Shown here piece after piece: positions 10,697-20,813 of a stretch of 64,000 nucleotides of DNA. The DNA is taken from NCBI GenBank assembly GCA_002786025.1, contig NHNW01000014.1, positions 124,001-188,000 of the forward strand, written 5' to 3'. The DNA is from Zasmidium citrigriseum (Eukaryota; Ascomycota; Dothideomycetes; Mycosphaerellales; Mycosphaerellaceae). How positions within the stretch are numbered: the stretch's first letter is position 1; every line of letters starts with the position of its first letter. A program made the position numbers and the translations under genes. The notes beneath the pieces are model-generated. The model was given only the letters and a program-made list of their open reading frames with translations. It made no database searches and had not been told where the DNA came from.

Positions 10697-12399
10697 ATGG
10701 CCCCCAACATCGAATCCTCGCCTTTACTATCTAACATCTCCGTCGCCGACTACGACTCCATCTCCAGCATCGAAAGCTATTCATCCAAAACCCCTGAACC
10801 AAAACCCTCCCCTGCCGACCTCGAAGCAGACGTCCTCCCAGAGACCAGCACTCTCGGCCGTACTCTGACATGGCGGTCCGCCTACATCATCACCATCTCC
10901 CGCGTTCTCGGCTCAGGAATCTTCGCCACACCAGGCGTCATCCTCGCCTCAGTAGGCTCCTCAGGCCTCGCCCTCACGCTATGGGTCGTAGGGGCGATAC
11001 TGGCGTACTTCGGCCTCTCCGTCTCTCTGGAATACGGCTGCATGCTCCCACGCAGCGGCGGAGCGAAGACATATCTCGAGTTCACCTACCGGCGACCGAA
11101 GTATTTGGCTAGTGTGTTGGTGGCTACGCATGCGATCCTGTTGGGTTTTACGGCGAGTAACTGTATTGTGTTTGCGCAGTATGTGCTTTTCGCCTTTGGT
11201 GTTGAGGGGACGGAGATGATGAGGAAGGGGATTGCGGTTGGACTTTTTACGGGGGTTACGGTTGTTCATGCTTGCTTTCGGAATGCTGGCGTCAAGATTC
11301 AGGATGTTTTGGGATGGGTGAAGATTGGGATGATTGTGTTTATGAGTGCCGCGGGGATTTTTGTTGTGCTCTTTCACCCGGAACAACGAAGTATCAAGAG
11401 CGCCGCAGAGCTTCTACCACCAACAGAGGATCTTACCTGGACTTGGACCGGATTCTGGGCCGGGAGTATCTGGTCCTTCGGCGCCATCGCAACTTCCATC
11501 CTGAAGGTGTTCTATTCCTTCGCCGGTCTGAATAACGTCAACAACGTCCTCAACGAAGTCAAAGACCCCGTTCGAACTCTCAAATCCGTCACGCTCGCAT
11601 CCCTGGTCACGGCCTCAGCGATGTACGCACTCGCAAATGTGGCCTACCTCCTCGTCGTCCCGATCGACGAAGTCAAATCCAGCGGAGAACTCATCGCAGC
11701 GCTCTTCTTCCAGCGAGTTTGTGGGGAGACCGTCGGAAGGAGAATCCTACCTGTCATGGTCGCCCTCAGCGCAGCGGGAAATGTCATGGTCGTGACATTC
11801 GCACTCGCAAGACTAAACCAAGAGATCGCACGAACAGGACTCATCCCCCTCTCGAAATTCTTCTCGTCGACGAGACCTTTCGGATCACCCCTAGGAGGAC
11901 TCATTCTACACTACATCCCCTCAGTCCTCGTCCTCACAATCCCGACGGGGGATGTATACTCTTTCATCCTAGAAGTCGAAGGCTACGCTGGACAAGTCAT
12001 CGTCTTTGCACTCGCCTTCGGACTTCTCTGGTTGCGAGTGCGGAGAAGCGACCTCCATCGTCCCTATAAAGCTTGGATCCCTGGTGTCGTGGTGCAAATG
12101 GGCGTCGCTGTTGCGCTTCTCGTGGCGCCGTTCTTTCCGAGTGAGAAGCAGAGGGATAAGGGGGTGTTTCGAGGGGCGGCGTATGCGCTGGTGGGGATCG
12201 CGGTGTAAGTTTCATTCTACCCATTGGGAATGTGAGAGTGATTTGCTAATGTTGGCGCAGGTTCTTGTTTGGCGTGTTGTATTGGTATTGCTTTGCGAAG
12301 TTTTTGCCTAGATGGAGAGGGTATAGACTTGAAGATCGCACGGAACTTTTGGAAGATGGAACGACGGTGAGGCGGGTTGCGCATGTCTCACTTGAATGA
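10697..12399 (+). CDS. amino-acid permease, Mup1-like (LAT/APC superfamily)
   Basis: Exons 10697-12204 and 12261-12399 give 548 residues. The 56-nt intron has donor GTAAGT, CTAAT and GCGCAG. The ATG at 10697 sits in an ideal context (ACCATGG). After a 65-residue Ser/Glu-rich cytosolic tail comes the APC signature in the first helix (ISRVLGSGIFATPG), then about 12 hydrophobic segments. Conserved family features include EYGCMLPRSGGAKTYLE and SFAGLNNVNNVLNEVKDP. The arrangement fits fungal high-affinity methionine permeases Mup1/Mup3, but substrate cannot be fixed from sequence, and other neutral amino acids are possible. It is a plasma-membrane proton symporter by family. Sitting beside IML1 may be coincidence, although both act in amino-acid supply. 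Confidence 0.85.
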
Positions 12400-12920
12400 C
12401 TTGAAGCAAAAGCGATAGCATGGATTGTCTGCACTCGAGCATAGATCTGGCATAATATTATGCCCTATCACGGATTGCATAGCTTTCTCAGCTGAGGAGT
12501 GTCTCGCAGGGTGACCCCAACTGCGAGGGCGTGCACAACCCTGAGAACTCGGACAGAGAAGTCACATTTCTAATCCCTCGGTCTCATGGCGCTTATATCA
12601 TGTAAGGTCTAATGCACGAACTACAGCACACGCAACTTTCACTGTTTGGAGAGCAAAGCGGGGAACAAAAAGAGCTTGCTGAAATCTCCCGTTTGCGCTG
12701 CTATTGGAGCACAATGAGTATAGCAACGTATGGGGAGATAGCTATAAGGTATGGCGTGCTTGAGGGCATTGACTGGCTGACATATACAATAGGTGATACA
12801 CGTCTACATGTCAGCCAAGCAGGTGAGAGATAAAATGCTTCCCGTGGACGCTGAAGGTTGAGCAGATTCAATCGGACTTTGCAGTATCGCCCATCTATCT
12901 CGTTCATCTTTACACTCACA
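12400..12920. other. intergenic, no gene seen
   Basis: Region between permease and oxygenase genes. A run of plus-strand frames exists but none resembles a protein. Likely the upstream region of the oxygenase. Confidence 0.4.
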
Positions 12921-13924
12921 ATGGCAACCGCTGCAGTCCAGCTCCCATTTGAGCCGCAAGGCTTCACCGGGAACACCTCCAGCCTGAACGACTCAGCACC
13001 CCAGGTGGCAGCTCAAGACAAGAAACCTGAGAAACACCATGTCGAAACAACATTGAACTTCTTCAAACCAAACGAAGACGGTTCAGCTCCCAAGCCCGCC
13101 TACGTCGGCCGTCCTGAAACCTACGAACGTCCCGTCGATACCCACAACGTCACAATCCACGACGTAACCGGCGACCAGGATAAATACAACCTCGACGGCC
13201 ACGGCTTCCAATTCGTGTCGCACACCAGCGACGAAAAAGCGTTTGTCGACGATGAGCAAATCAAAGATCAGTATTACAAAGAAGTTGACCAGCTTCTGAA
13301 AAAAGTGTACGTGCGCAGCCTTGCCCCTTTCCGCCGAAACTCAAATCTGACTTCACCTCTTCCAGCACCGGTGCGACTCGCACGTTCATATTCGACCACA
13401 CTATTCGCCGGCCAGCAAAAGACAGCTCACCCGCAGCGTCCTTGCGCTCTCCAGTAAAGCGCGTCCACATCGACCAATCCTACTCCGCATCCCTCTCCCG
13501 GGTCCCCTACCACCTCCCCCAAGACGCAGAGCAACTCCTCAAAGGCCGCGTGCAAATCATAAACGTCTGGCGCCCCATCAAACCCATCCTCCGGGACCCC
13601 CTGACCGTCGCTCAAGCCCAAAGCGTCGCCGAATCGGACCTCGTCCCCGTCGGTCTCATCTACGAGACCCGCAATGGCGAGACGCTCTCGGTCAAACATA
13701 ACCCTGCGCATAAGTGGTTTTATAAGTATCGTCAGACTCCTGAGGAGGTGCTGCTGATTAAGTGTTTTGATAATCGGGCGGGTGTGGAGAGTGATCCGAA
13801 GTATTGGGAGCGGGCGAAGAGGGTCCCGCATTCGGCGTTTGAGGTTCCCGGGACGGATGGGGAGGAGGGGAGGGAGAGTATTGAGGTTAGGTGTCTGGTC
13901 TTTCATGAGGATGATGTTGAGTGA
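12921..13924 (+). CDS. AsaB/CmcJ-like hydroxylase/desaturase (GA4 desaturase family)
   Basis: Exons 12921-13306 and 13366-13924 give 314 residues. The 59-nt intron (GTACGT to TTCCAG) joins in frame. The protein matches fungal non-heme-iron-type hydroxylase/desaturases annotated as AsaB or cephem-7-alpha-methoxylase-like: an early TTLNFFKP segment, TIHDVTGDQDKYNLDGHGFQF, RVHIDQSYSAS with the probable metal-binding His-x-Asp, INVWRPIKP and a late HKWFYKYRQTPEEVLLIKCFD containing the distal His. Members often sit in secondary-metabolite clusters, but many are stand-alone. No cluster backbone enzyme is adjacent. It is cytosolic, with no signal peptide. The substrate is unknown. Confidence 0.82.
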
Positions 13925-14608
13925 GCGGGTGGTGAAGGATGGGATGGAGTGCACATGGTGAAGGGCAGTGTGTTGGGTGGGGTGGGGAATTTGCCGTTCA
14001 GTGAGATGTTTCTCTAATCGCTGGTGTATTACCGACATTTCTTCGACAGCGCTCTAAAGAATGGTAGCAGCAACATGATTCCTTTGTGTTGAAATGTACC
14101 CCTTTCTCGATGTCTGTAATCTTGGCAATGCCATTAACATGGCTAACAACACTTCGATTTCAGACGTCCTATCTGTTGTCGGGAGTACAATGTCGGTTCC
14201 CACCCTGAGGAAGCACAAGGCTTTTGTTTTCTTGTCGAAATACGAAACCAAAGCATCTCACTAGATTCGCGAAGCTCCAGTCGGAGCTGCGATCACGGAG
14301 TGGAAGTCAACGTATTGCAAGACGGCAGTGACTATTTCATCATCTCGTTGATGCTGAGCAGCCACGATCGCTTTGCTAGTGTCAAAGTGCATCAATTCAT
14401 GGACGAGGTGAAGTGCTGATAGTCACTTGCCGTGCGACACCTTGAGCGGGTGAATGGAAGCCTGCCGCAACGCTGAAAGAGACGTCTCCTCGCAACTTCT
14501 TCACCTTCACTGCGAAACCTTCCCCAAACTTTCGCACGCACAACGTAACTCCTCTGGACTCGGTCGATCAGCTCGAGATTTTGCTATCGTCTCAATCAGC
14601 TTCAAATC
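13925..14608. other. intergenic, no gene seen
   Basis: 684 bp between tandem genes. Open frames on both strands are short and non-protein-like. The last 150 bp are C/T-biased, as in fungal 5' leaders. Confidence 0.4.
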
Positions 14609-15838
14609 ATGACGTGCGCGCAGCACGGGGGAAAGCGCAAGTACTTGGTAAGTGAACTATGCCTAAGTCTACGATTCTTTTGCTTACCGTGCTCGAAGTG
14701 CGATCAATGTTGGCCCGAGCGAACGAGAGAAGATCTCGCAAACGACATACTACTCGAGCTTAATGTCAAACACTCAGCCGAGATCTTCGATCCCACTTTT
14801 CTACCCAGTCGAGGCCAGAATGACGATCTGCACACCGATCCCCTCTTCAGTCAGCCAATGGATACCTTGAAACGCCTGTCACAGTTCTTGAAGAGTGTTC
14901 CCATGGAAGAAGTGCCAAAAGCGGCGAATTCTCTGAAGGAATACCTCCACGACCGTCGCACGCAGGGCTCAGACAGCATCCTGGACAACAACACCATAGA
15001 ACAGGTGTCTTCATCATTTCATGAAGAGCGCCGACGGACCCTGTCCTTCATTCCCAACCGGTGGCGTTGGTCCGATGAAGATTTGCGAAAGGGAATTCTG
15101 AAGAAACTCAATGTCAAGGTCTCGACGGAGGTCATCGACCCTGCGATCTTCCCCTCGATGGCTTGGAATGAGTATTCACGAATCTATCCGGATGATCCGC
15201 TCTACAGCCTCTCACGTTCTGTTCTGGATGTGCTGCTTAATCTGTTCAGTTTTGCTGCACCGGACGGAATTAAGGAGGCTGCAGATTTGTTGAAAAGATA
15301 TGCAGCCTGCAAGGGTGGTGTTCTAACGGACGGTGTGGTGTCGCGAGCTGAGTCAAGCCTGCGGCCCCGTATACGCCGGAAGAGGCTCGATGCACGCAAA
15401 GACGCTCTCGCTCTCCCAGATCGTGGAAACAAGGGAACGACCGGATCATCCTATACATCCGATCCCGCAACCGTCAAGATGTCTAATCTGGAAAAGTCCT
15501 TCGGAGGTCTGAGCTTGAACTCATCGCACAGAGTCGGCAAGACAAGAGCCAGCAAAGCCTCAAATCTCAGGATCTCCAGCCTCGGGAAGGCTCTCGGCGA
15601 CTTGTCTCTTCAGTCATCCTCGTCTTTGAACCCAGCTTCTCACAAGTTCTCCATCAAGTCATCTCGCAACAACGACATCGCGGCGGTCCAGCCTGATTCC
15701 AACCGAGTGGATCATATTGGGATCAATCAAAGGCCTGCATCTAAAGGTGTCGGTGCATCCTCGCGCGGCGCCAACAGGAAGCGGACTAGAGACACCACAT
15801 TCTTTGGCAATGGCAACAAGCGGTTGAGAAATCTCTGA
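14609..15838 (+). CDS. unrecognised protein with two copies of a ~75-residue module
   Basis: The frame reads through as 409 residues. A canonical donor GTAAGT at 14648, a CTAAG-like branch and an AAG acceptor at 14698 mark a 51-nt intron whose removal keeps frame and gives 392 residues. Splicing produces an N-terminal Cys-x2-His-x7-Cys-x2-Cys motif (CAQHGGKRKYLCDQC) that resembles short zinc-binding repeats. Two module copies follow at spliced residues about 23-96 and 139-215. Each has an ILxxLNVKxSxEhhDP helix start, a downstream DPLF/DPLY and a closing LKxY. The Ser-rich C-terminal third carries two further short repeats (SNLEKSFGGLSLNSS and SSLGKALGDLSLQSS) and ends basic, suggesting a nuclear protein. 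No known family is recognised. The next gene carries a related module. Confidence 0.65.
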   Translation: MTCAQHGGKRKYLVSELCLSLRFFCLPCSKCDQCWPERTREDLANDILLELNVKHSAEIFDPTFLPSRGQNDDLHTDPLFSQPMDTLKRLSQFLKSVPMEEVPKAANSLKEYLHDRRTQGSDSILDNNTIEQVSSSFHEERRRTLSFIPNRWRWSDEDLRKGILKKLNVKVSTEVIDPAIFPSMAWNEYSRIYPDDPLYSLSRSVLDVLLNLFSFAAPDGIKEAADLLKRYAACKGGVLTDGVVSRAESSLRPRIRRKRLDARKDALALPDRGNKGTTGSSYTSDPATVKMSNLEKSFGGLSLNSSHRVGKTRASKASNLRISSLGKALGDLSLQSSSSLNPASHKFSIKSSRNNDIAAVQPDSNRVDHIGINQRPASKGVGASSRGANRKRTRDTTFFGNGNKRLRNL

Positions 15839-16400
15839 AATCGAGTGCATAGAAGAATGAGCTGCAAGATACTGTGGACTCGGATCCTCTGGTTGCTTAT
15901 ATGCAGCGGCAAGCTGAGTAGTAGCGCGGCAACACAGTCAGTACATAGCGGATCAAGGTACAAGGACTATTTGAACGCCGGTTCAGATCTGAATAGCTCT
16001 GCAATAGTCTCTCGTAGATAGTGAATCGATCGCTTCCCAATGTGGATCCCTGTTGGTGAGTCAACCGAAAAGTGGGTCCGCATGTGACGCGGGCGCCGCA
16101 AGTGAATGTCAAGCCACTCAGTGAAATCCCGACCTATAAGTAAGCGGTGCCTCCGCCCTCTTCCCGACTTCCACGTCGCCCACCTCGACTCTCGACATTT
16201 CTTCAGTCGGCGTCGCGCCTCCACCAATCCCGCCCTACCCCCATTCTACCTCAACCTTCCACGCCCTCTTTCACTACTCAGTAGCGACGCTACTACCCCA
16301 CACCGACCTCAGTCGCCCCCGGTCCAAGCGCCTTTCCAATCCCCCAGCCTCAGGCGTCCGATCCATCATCAAACTACCTCCTCCTCACTCGAGCTGCGCC
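15839..16400. promoter_or_regulatory. upstream region with long pyrimidine-rich tract
   Basis: The stretch 16145-16395 before the next ATG is strongly C/T-rich on the plus strand, typical of leaders of actively transcribed fungal genes. No coding feature is seen in the rest. Confidence 0.4.
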
Positions 16401-17114
16401 ATGGCTGCGACCATGGCATCGGTTAGTCCTTCATGCCTCGACTCGACTGTAGTAAACTAACATTATCCAAAGGCCGATCGCATGAGAGAGATTCGGCGTC
16501 AGGATCTCGAGAAGCGCAAGCAAAAGCAGGCATTCATGAAGAAGAGTATCGAGGAGGTCGGTAACGAGCTGTTGGCCACTTTGGGTGGAGCTGTCTCAGA
16601 CACCATTATCCGGCCTGACCTTCTTCCCACCGAATGCTGCTACTACAACGAGAAGACAGGAGAAGAGGAGCGCCGTTCCTTCTCCAATCCCCTCTTCAAC
16701 CTCGGCAAGCAACCGCTGGAGTGTCTGAAGGGTCTTTTCCGCCCACTGTCGCGGGCTGAGAAGCGCCACGCAGCACTCTGCCACGAGTACGCCGTCGAAA
16801 TGGATCTTACCGGAGCTGGCAAGAAGGGCATCCGCAAGTCACTCGAGTACAAGCGCCAGCTCAACGAGGCCATTATCAAGGCTGTCAACACCCAGCTGAA
16901 GGCTCAGATGGAGGGCTATGATACTGCACACAGCTCGAAGAAGTGGAGCGAGGTCCTGTCGGCTGCCGATGCCAAATTCTTCCGTCGCCAGCGTAGACTG
17001 CAGCAGAAGGCCCATGCTGCAAAGCTCAAGCAGACTCAGCAGAGCAACACCCAGAGCAACACCCAGAGCCAGGTCGCACGACCACCGAGAGTCGCGCGCC
17101 AGAACAAGAAGTAG
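16401..17114 (+). CDS. unrecognised basic protein carrying the same module as its neighbour
   Basis: Exons 16401-16421 and 16473-17114 give 220 residues. The 51-nt intron has donor GTTAGT, a perfect AAACTAAC branch site and AAG acceptor. Exon 1 encodes only seven residues (MAATMAS). If the intron were retained, translation could begin at the internal ATG at 16482. Residues about 23-110 align with both modules of the preceding gene: a helix start LLATLGGAVSDTIIRPDLLP, then NPLFNLGKQPLECLKGLF and a closing CHEYA. A Lys/Arg-rich helical region and a Gln/Arg-rich tail follow, so nucleic-acid or nucleolar association is possible. No known domain is recognised. Confidence 0.65.
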
Positions 17115-17507
17115 AAGACGATGAACTCCAACATGCGTGGGAGCGTTTCACGTATCGAGTTCTTTGTCTTTCGATCATTCGTTTTTCGCATTTCGGCGGC
17201 TCCAACACCCGCCTCGGCGGCCTTGCTCACCAGAGGCACGGCCTGCTTTTCCGCGTCTTTCAAGGAAAGCAATGTTCTTGAGACCCCTTTGGCAAGATTC
17301 ATTGGCAGATGAAAGGATACAGAATCGGGGATGGCATTATGAAAAGCTCAGTTGATGGAGGCGCTCACGATCGGGCGCTGGTAAGTCCTTTCGGACTGGC
17401 AGGCGTTACTTAGCACAGTACATCCGTCGAGCATCAATAGATTATGAATGATCAATCAAGAAGTAAACGTAATTCGATTCATGCTTCATTGATGACTTGG
17501 TCCAGCT
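17115..17507. other. convergent intergenic region, no gene seen
   Basis: Lies between the 3' ends of a plus-strand and a minus-strand gene. It presumably holds two 3' UTRs and terminators. No coding content is supported. Confidence 0.4.
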
Positions 17508-19392
17508 TCATGTAGAAGTTGACGACATTCCCAATGCAGGTCCGGCCCTGCCAGGACGTGGAAGCTCCTGGCTAGCCAGCCCAAGCCTGTAGTCGTCACG
17601 AAAATCCATTTCCAGTTGATGGGCACGGCCACGGTCATTGCTGTACCAAGGTTGACCTGCCTTTGGCTTAATCTTTCTCATGCCCTTGAAATGCACGCTA
17701 TCAGCATCCAGTCCCTTGGCTACGACAATGAGACAAGTTAGCAGAGGTTGCAAGAACAAGATCATAGGCTTTTCTCACGATCTATCCGGGCTTTGATCAT
17801 GCCGAGCGTTGGTCGATTGCGTGGGTCCATACTCAAACAGTTCCACATCAGATCAGTCAAAGAGGAGCTGTAGCCAGGGTTCTATTGATTCTTTAGTGAA
17901 AATGTTGGCGAGCAGTGTTCCCGTCAATAACTCACAGGAACGGCGTGTGCAGGAGGAAGCGGCGATGGTTGTCCCTGTCTCCAAACAAAGTCTGGTTGTA
18001 GGGGCCTCGTGACCCTGAAGACCATGCAATAAATCACCATACCAATAGCCCAGACCTGCGTCAGAAATTTATCAGTGATGTGTGGGATCGACAAACTTCC
18101 AAAACGTACATTGGTAGCGGAGCTCATACGCGGAGCATCATGATGATTTCCACTCCGTTCGTCAAACCACGGCTGCTGTTCCGGTGGAATAAATCCAGTC
18201 GTTCCCATGCCACGGAACGTGCGAGGGTTATTCCTTGGGGTGTCTGTCGGGGTGGTCTCGACCGCGAGGTCATAGTCCGCAAGCTTGGGAATTGGGTAGA
18301 GCGGCCACTGCGCTCGTGCATCGGAAGAGGGCTCGAGAAGGCTAATGCGTGCTCGTTAGGCATTCAGTGGTCTACAGCGTTGCAAATCAAACGTACAGAA
18401 TGTTTGCCGGCTTGATATCGCGATGCAGGACCTCTTTCCAGTCAGGTAACGGTTCGCCGGTGTGAGAACCAGATTCCATCACCTGCGCGGCTTTCGTGAG
18501 GTTCAGAAAGACATACTGAAGAATCAGATCATGTGTCAGCTGTCACTCTACTTGTCTCCATAGAAGCCAATTCTCACAGAGGCAACCGACTTACCCATAT
18601 GAATGGCTCCGGTATCATGACCGCAGGGAGAACTACTGGATGTGCCCCGATTCTCGTTCCATCAAACATTTCGCCATCGTCTTCAAAGTTCTCCTGGCTG
18701 CAGTAATATTCAATGATGTCGGCAAGGCTCCGGTGAGGCGCAAATTCCGTGTAGAGTCGGTAACGCCATTGATCGACATCGACCTTGCTGCGGCCAAAAC
18801 TAAAGAGAGCTTCTGTCAGCAACTCGTGGAAATTCTATCCCCATATGGACATTCTTACTAGTTGAGAATCACGCTCGAGTCTCTCGCGGCAAGCTTTCGA
18901 TGAATATGTGTCTCCGAGCTTTCGGTGTGATCCACTTGCATAGAGTAATCGCGGTTTCCCGTTGCATCATATGTGCCTTTCCAAAACGTTGGCAAAAACC
19001 ATCGGATGGGGTCACATATAGTATCTTTCACAACGGCCCTCTATTAAATCATCAGTATGGGTCGCGAACATGCGTTGGGACGACTCACTGAGTTGAGAGT
19101 GTAATGTGCGTTGAAACGACCAAATAGCAACGCCCCTCCAGCACCACCCATGCCTATGTACTGCAGGGGCCGCCTGTGTGGTTCAATCCTATAAGCAAAT
19201 CCATTCGCCGTTGCGGATTTCGAGACGAGGTACATACCAAATTCCTGGCCGGACGTGGGCAGCGAGCTCTAACGCCCACTTTGTCAGCGCTGGGTGTCTT
19301 CGATCATTGTCGTCTCTTCTGAAAATTTCCTCGAGTGCATCCACTCGCTGTCTAGGCCCTGCCGGCGCTGCTCCTTTGAACGGCGTTCCCAT
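17508..19392 (-). CDS. serine/threonine protein kinase-like protein, nine exons
   Basis: Exons: 19392-19238, 19188-19089, 19040-18859, 18799-18595, 18515-18397, 18341-18110, 18055-17936, 17881-17779, 17719-17508. All eight introns are 48-79 nt with GT...AG ends, and all phases agree, giving 475 residues. Kinase landmarks in order: glycine loop GMGGAGG (about 64-70), beta-3 lysine in AVVKD (Lys90), catalytic loop HRDIKPANIL (Asp247), metal site DYD instead of DFG (276-278), activation-segment end GFIPPEQ in place of APE (about 303-309) and subdomain IX VWAIGMVIY. Catalytic Lys and both Asp are present, so activity is plausible despite the altered DFG. The divergent N-lobe and C-terminal tail resemble lineage-expanded fungal kinases of unknown role. 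No membrane segment is seen. Confidence 0.8.
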
Positions 19393-20813
19393 TGTATGTC
19401 GATTTTTCGTAACGCTGGTATATCAGAACACACTGAAGACTGCTAGAATGCAGCGAAAGTTTACACTTCTGCGATGATGACAAAGGGCGAATGAGCGGCT
19501 TTTTGGGGAGGAACACAGCAAGGTGTTTCTTTGTTCTCGCCCGCATTTGGCATCTCATCACAAAGGGCATAGGCGTCAATTCCTTGTTTACCTTGGCCCT
19601 AGTCTGTAAACAACATCTCGGACATGCAGTAGCAAGCATGTTCCAAACAGCATCTCAGTTACAGTATAGGTCAGGTTGTAGTTTGAAGCCAGCTGGGTGT
19701 TAGAGATCGTCCGCGAGGACGGACAAAGAGCGCAGGATAGGTGAGGTGCCTGACAAACCGCTGGAGATGTCCATTTGACTGGGCAATGGTCGGAAGAGGG
19801 ACTCCAGACAATGCAGAGCATGCCATTATACATGCAGGTCGACAATGCTCCGATCGTTTCCAGGATGTTGTCTCGATCGCAAAAGTCGGCATGCCGCGAT
19901 CTTTAAAGCTTTCAAAGACGCAGTCAAAGACACACGTCTTCCAGGATGGCATTGTAACCGTGGCATCGCTGCCATACCCCTTGCTCAGAGCGAAACCAGT
20001 GACTTGAGGTAGTCGCATTTGCATAGCAGCCGGCGTGACTGAAAGAGTCGCGATGGTCAATTGAGACCCTCTTGTAGTGAAGCAGCGACCATTTGATCAT
20101 GGCTCATGCCCCGTCACATGGATAGCTCAACATGCCTCGGCGTCAGATTGTTCGTAAGAGAACGCCGTGATTTGAAGAGGTCCAGATGGCACGTCAAGAC
20201 ATACGCCAAGCGACGAAAAGTAGGCGAGCTTCCCATTCCAGTAGTACATCCAGAGAATACCTTCGTATGGCGCCGATCAGGAGCGATCTCCACGTGGTGC
20301 AGTTCGTCCCAACTCGAACATCTCGAGTCACCAGAACCGTCCAATAGTCGCGGCCTCCTCGTATTCCTACGAAGTTGTGTACATCAGTACTCATGTAACT
20401 CGGGAAGCGATGTTGCACACACCACACTTCCCTTCGTTTCGCCAAACACGACAGCTCACAAACGCTCCCGAGCTCAAGACGCCGCCTCGTGACAAAATGC
20501 TCTAGCCGCGCATACCCCTCACGTCTCCAAGGATCCAAGACCACACCCCAAGATCCAAGTCCGGAGAGTCTGGGGAAGCGAGTGCTTTTGGTGGTTGGCT
20601 ATAGAGTTCGGAAGCGCACCTGCGGCGTAATTTGGCTAGGCTTGGCCTTACCAATCGTGGTGTTGCCAATGGTAGTCGTGGCTATGCGATCAAACCGACC
20701 GAGGTGCTTGGCGTAGATGATTGCCACATGGTCTTGGAAGTGGTGATAGAAAGGACGGATGCGTCGCAAGATTCGACGTCCAGAGCAGATCGATTTCTGT
20801 TACGCTGCCCATT
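19393..20813. other. 1.4-kb gap without a supported gene
   Basis: Frames up to about 130 codons occur on both strands (for example minus 20060-19671 and plus 20106-20492). None shows domain-like composition or believable splice structure. The region probably holds the divergent promoters of the kinase and the MFS gene. A decayed gene cannot be excluded. Confidence 0.4.

Noticed and set aside
16482..17114. Starting the second module gene at the internal ATG 16482
   Set aside because: The upstream intron has an excellent branch site and acceptor, and exon 1 supplies an ATG in good context (GCCATGG).
19175..19200. GGTTCAATCC resembling a tRNA B box
   Set aside because: It lies inside kinase exon 2, and no A box or cloverleaf surrounds it.
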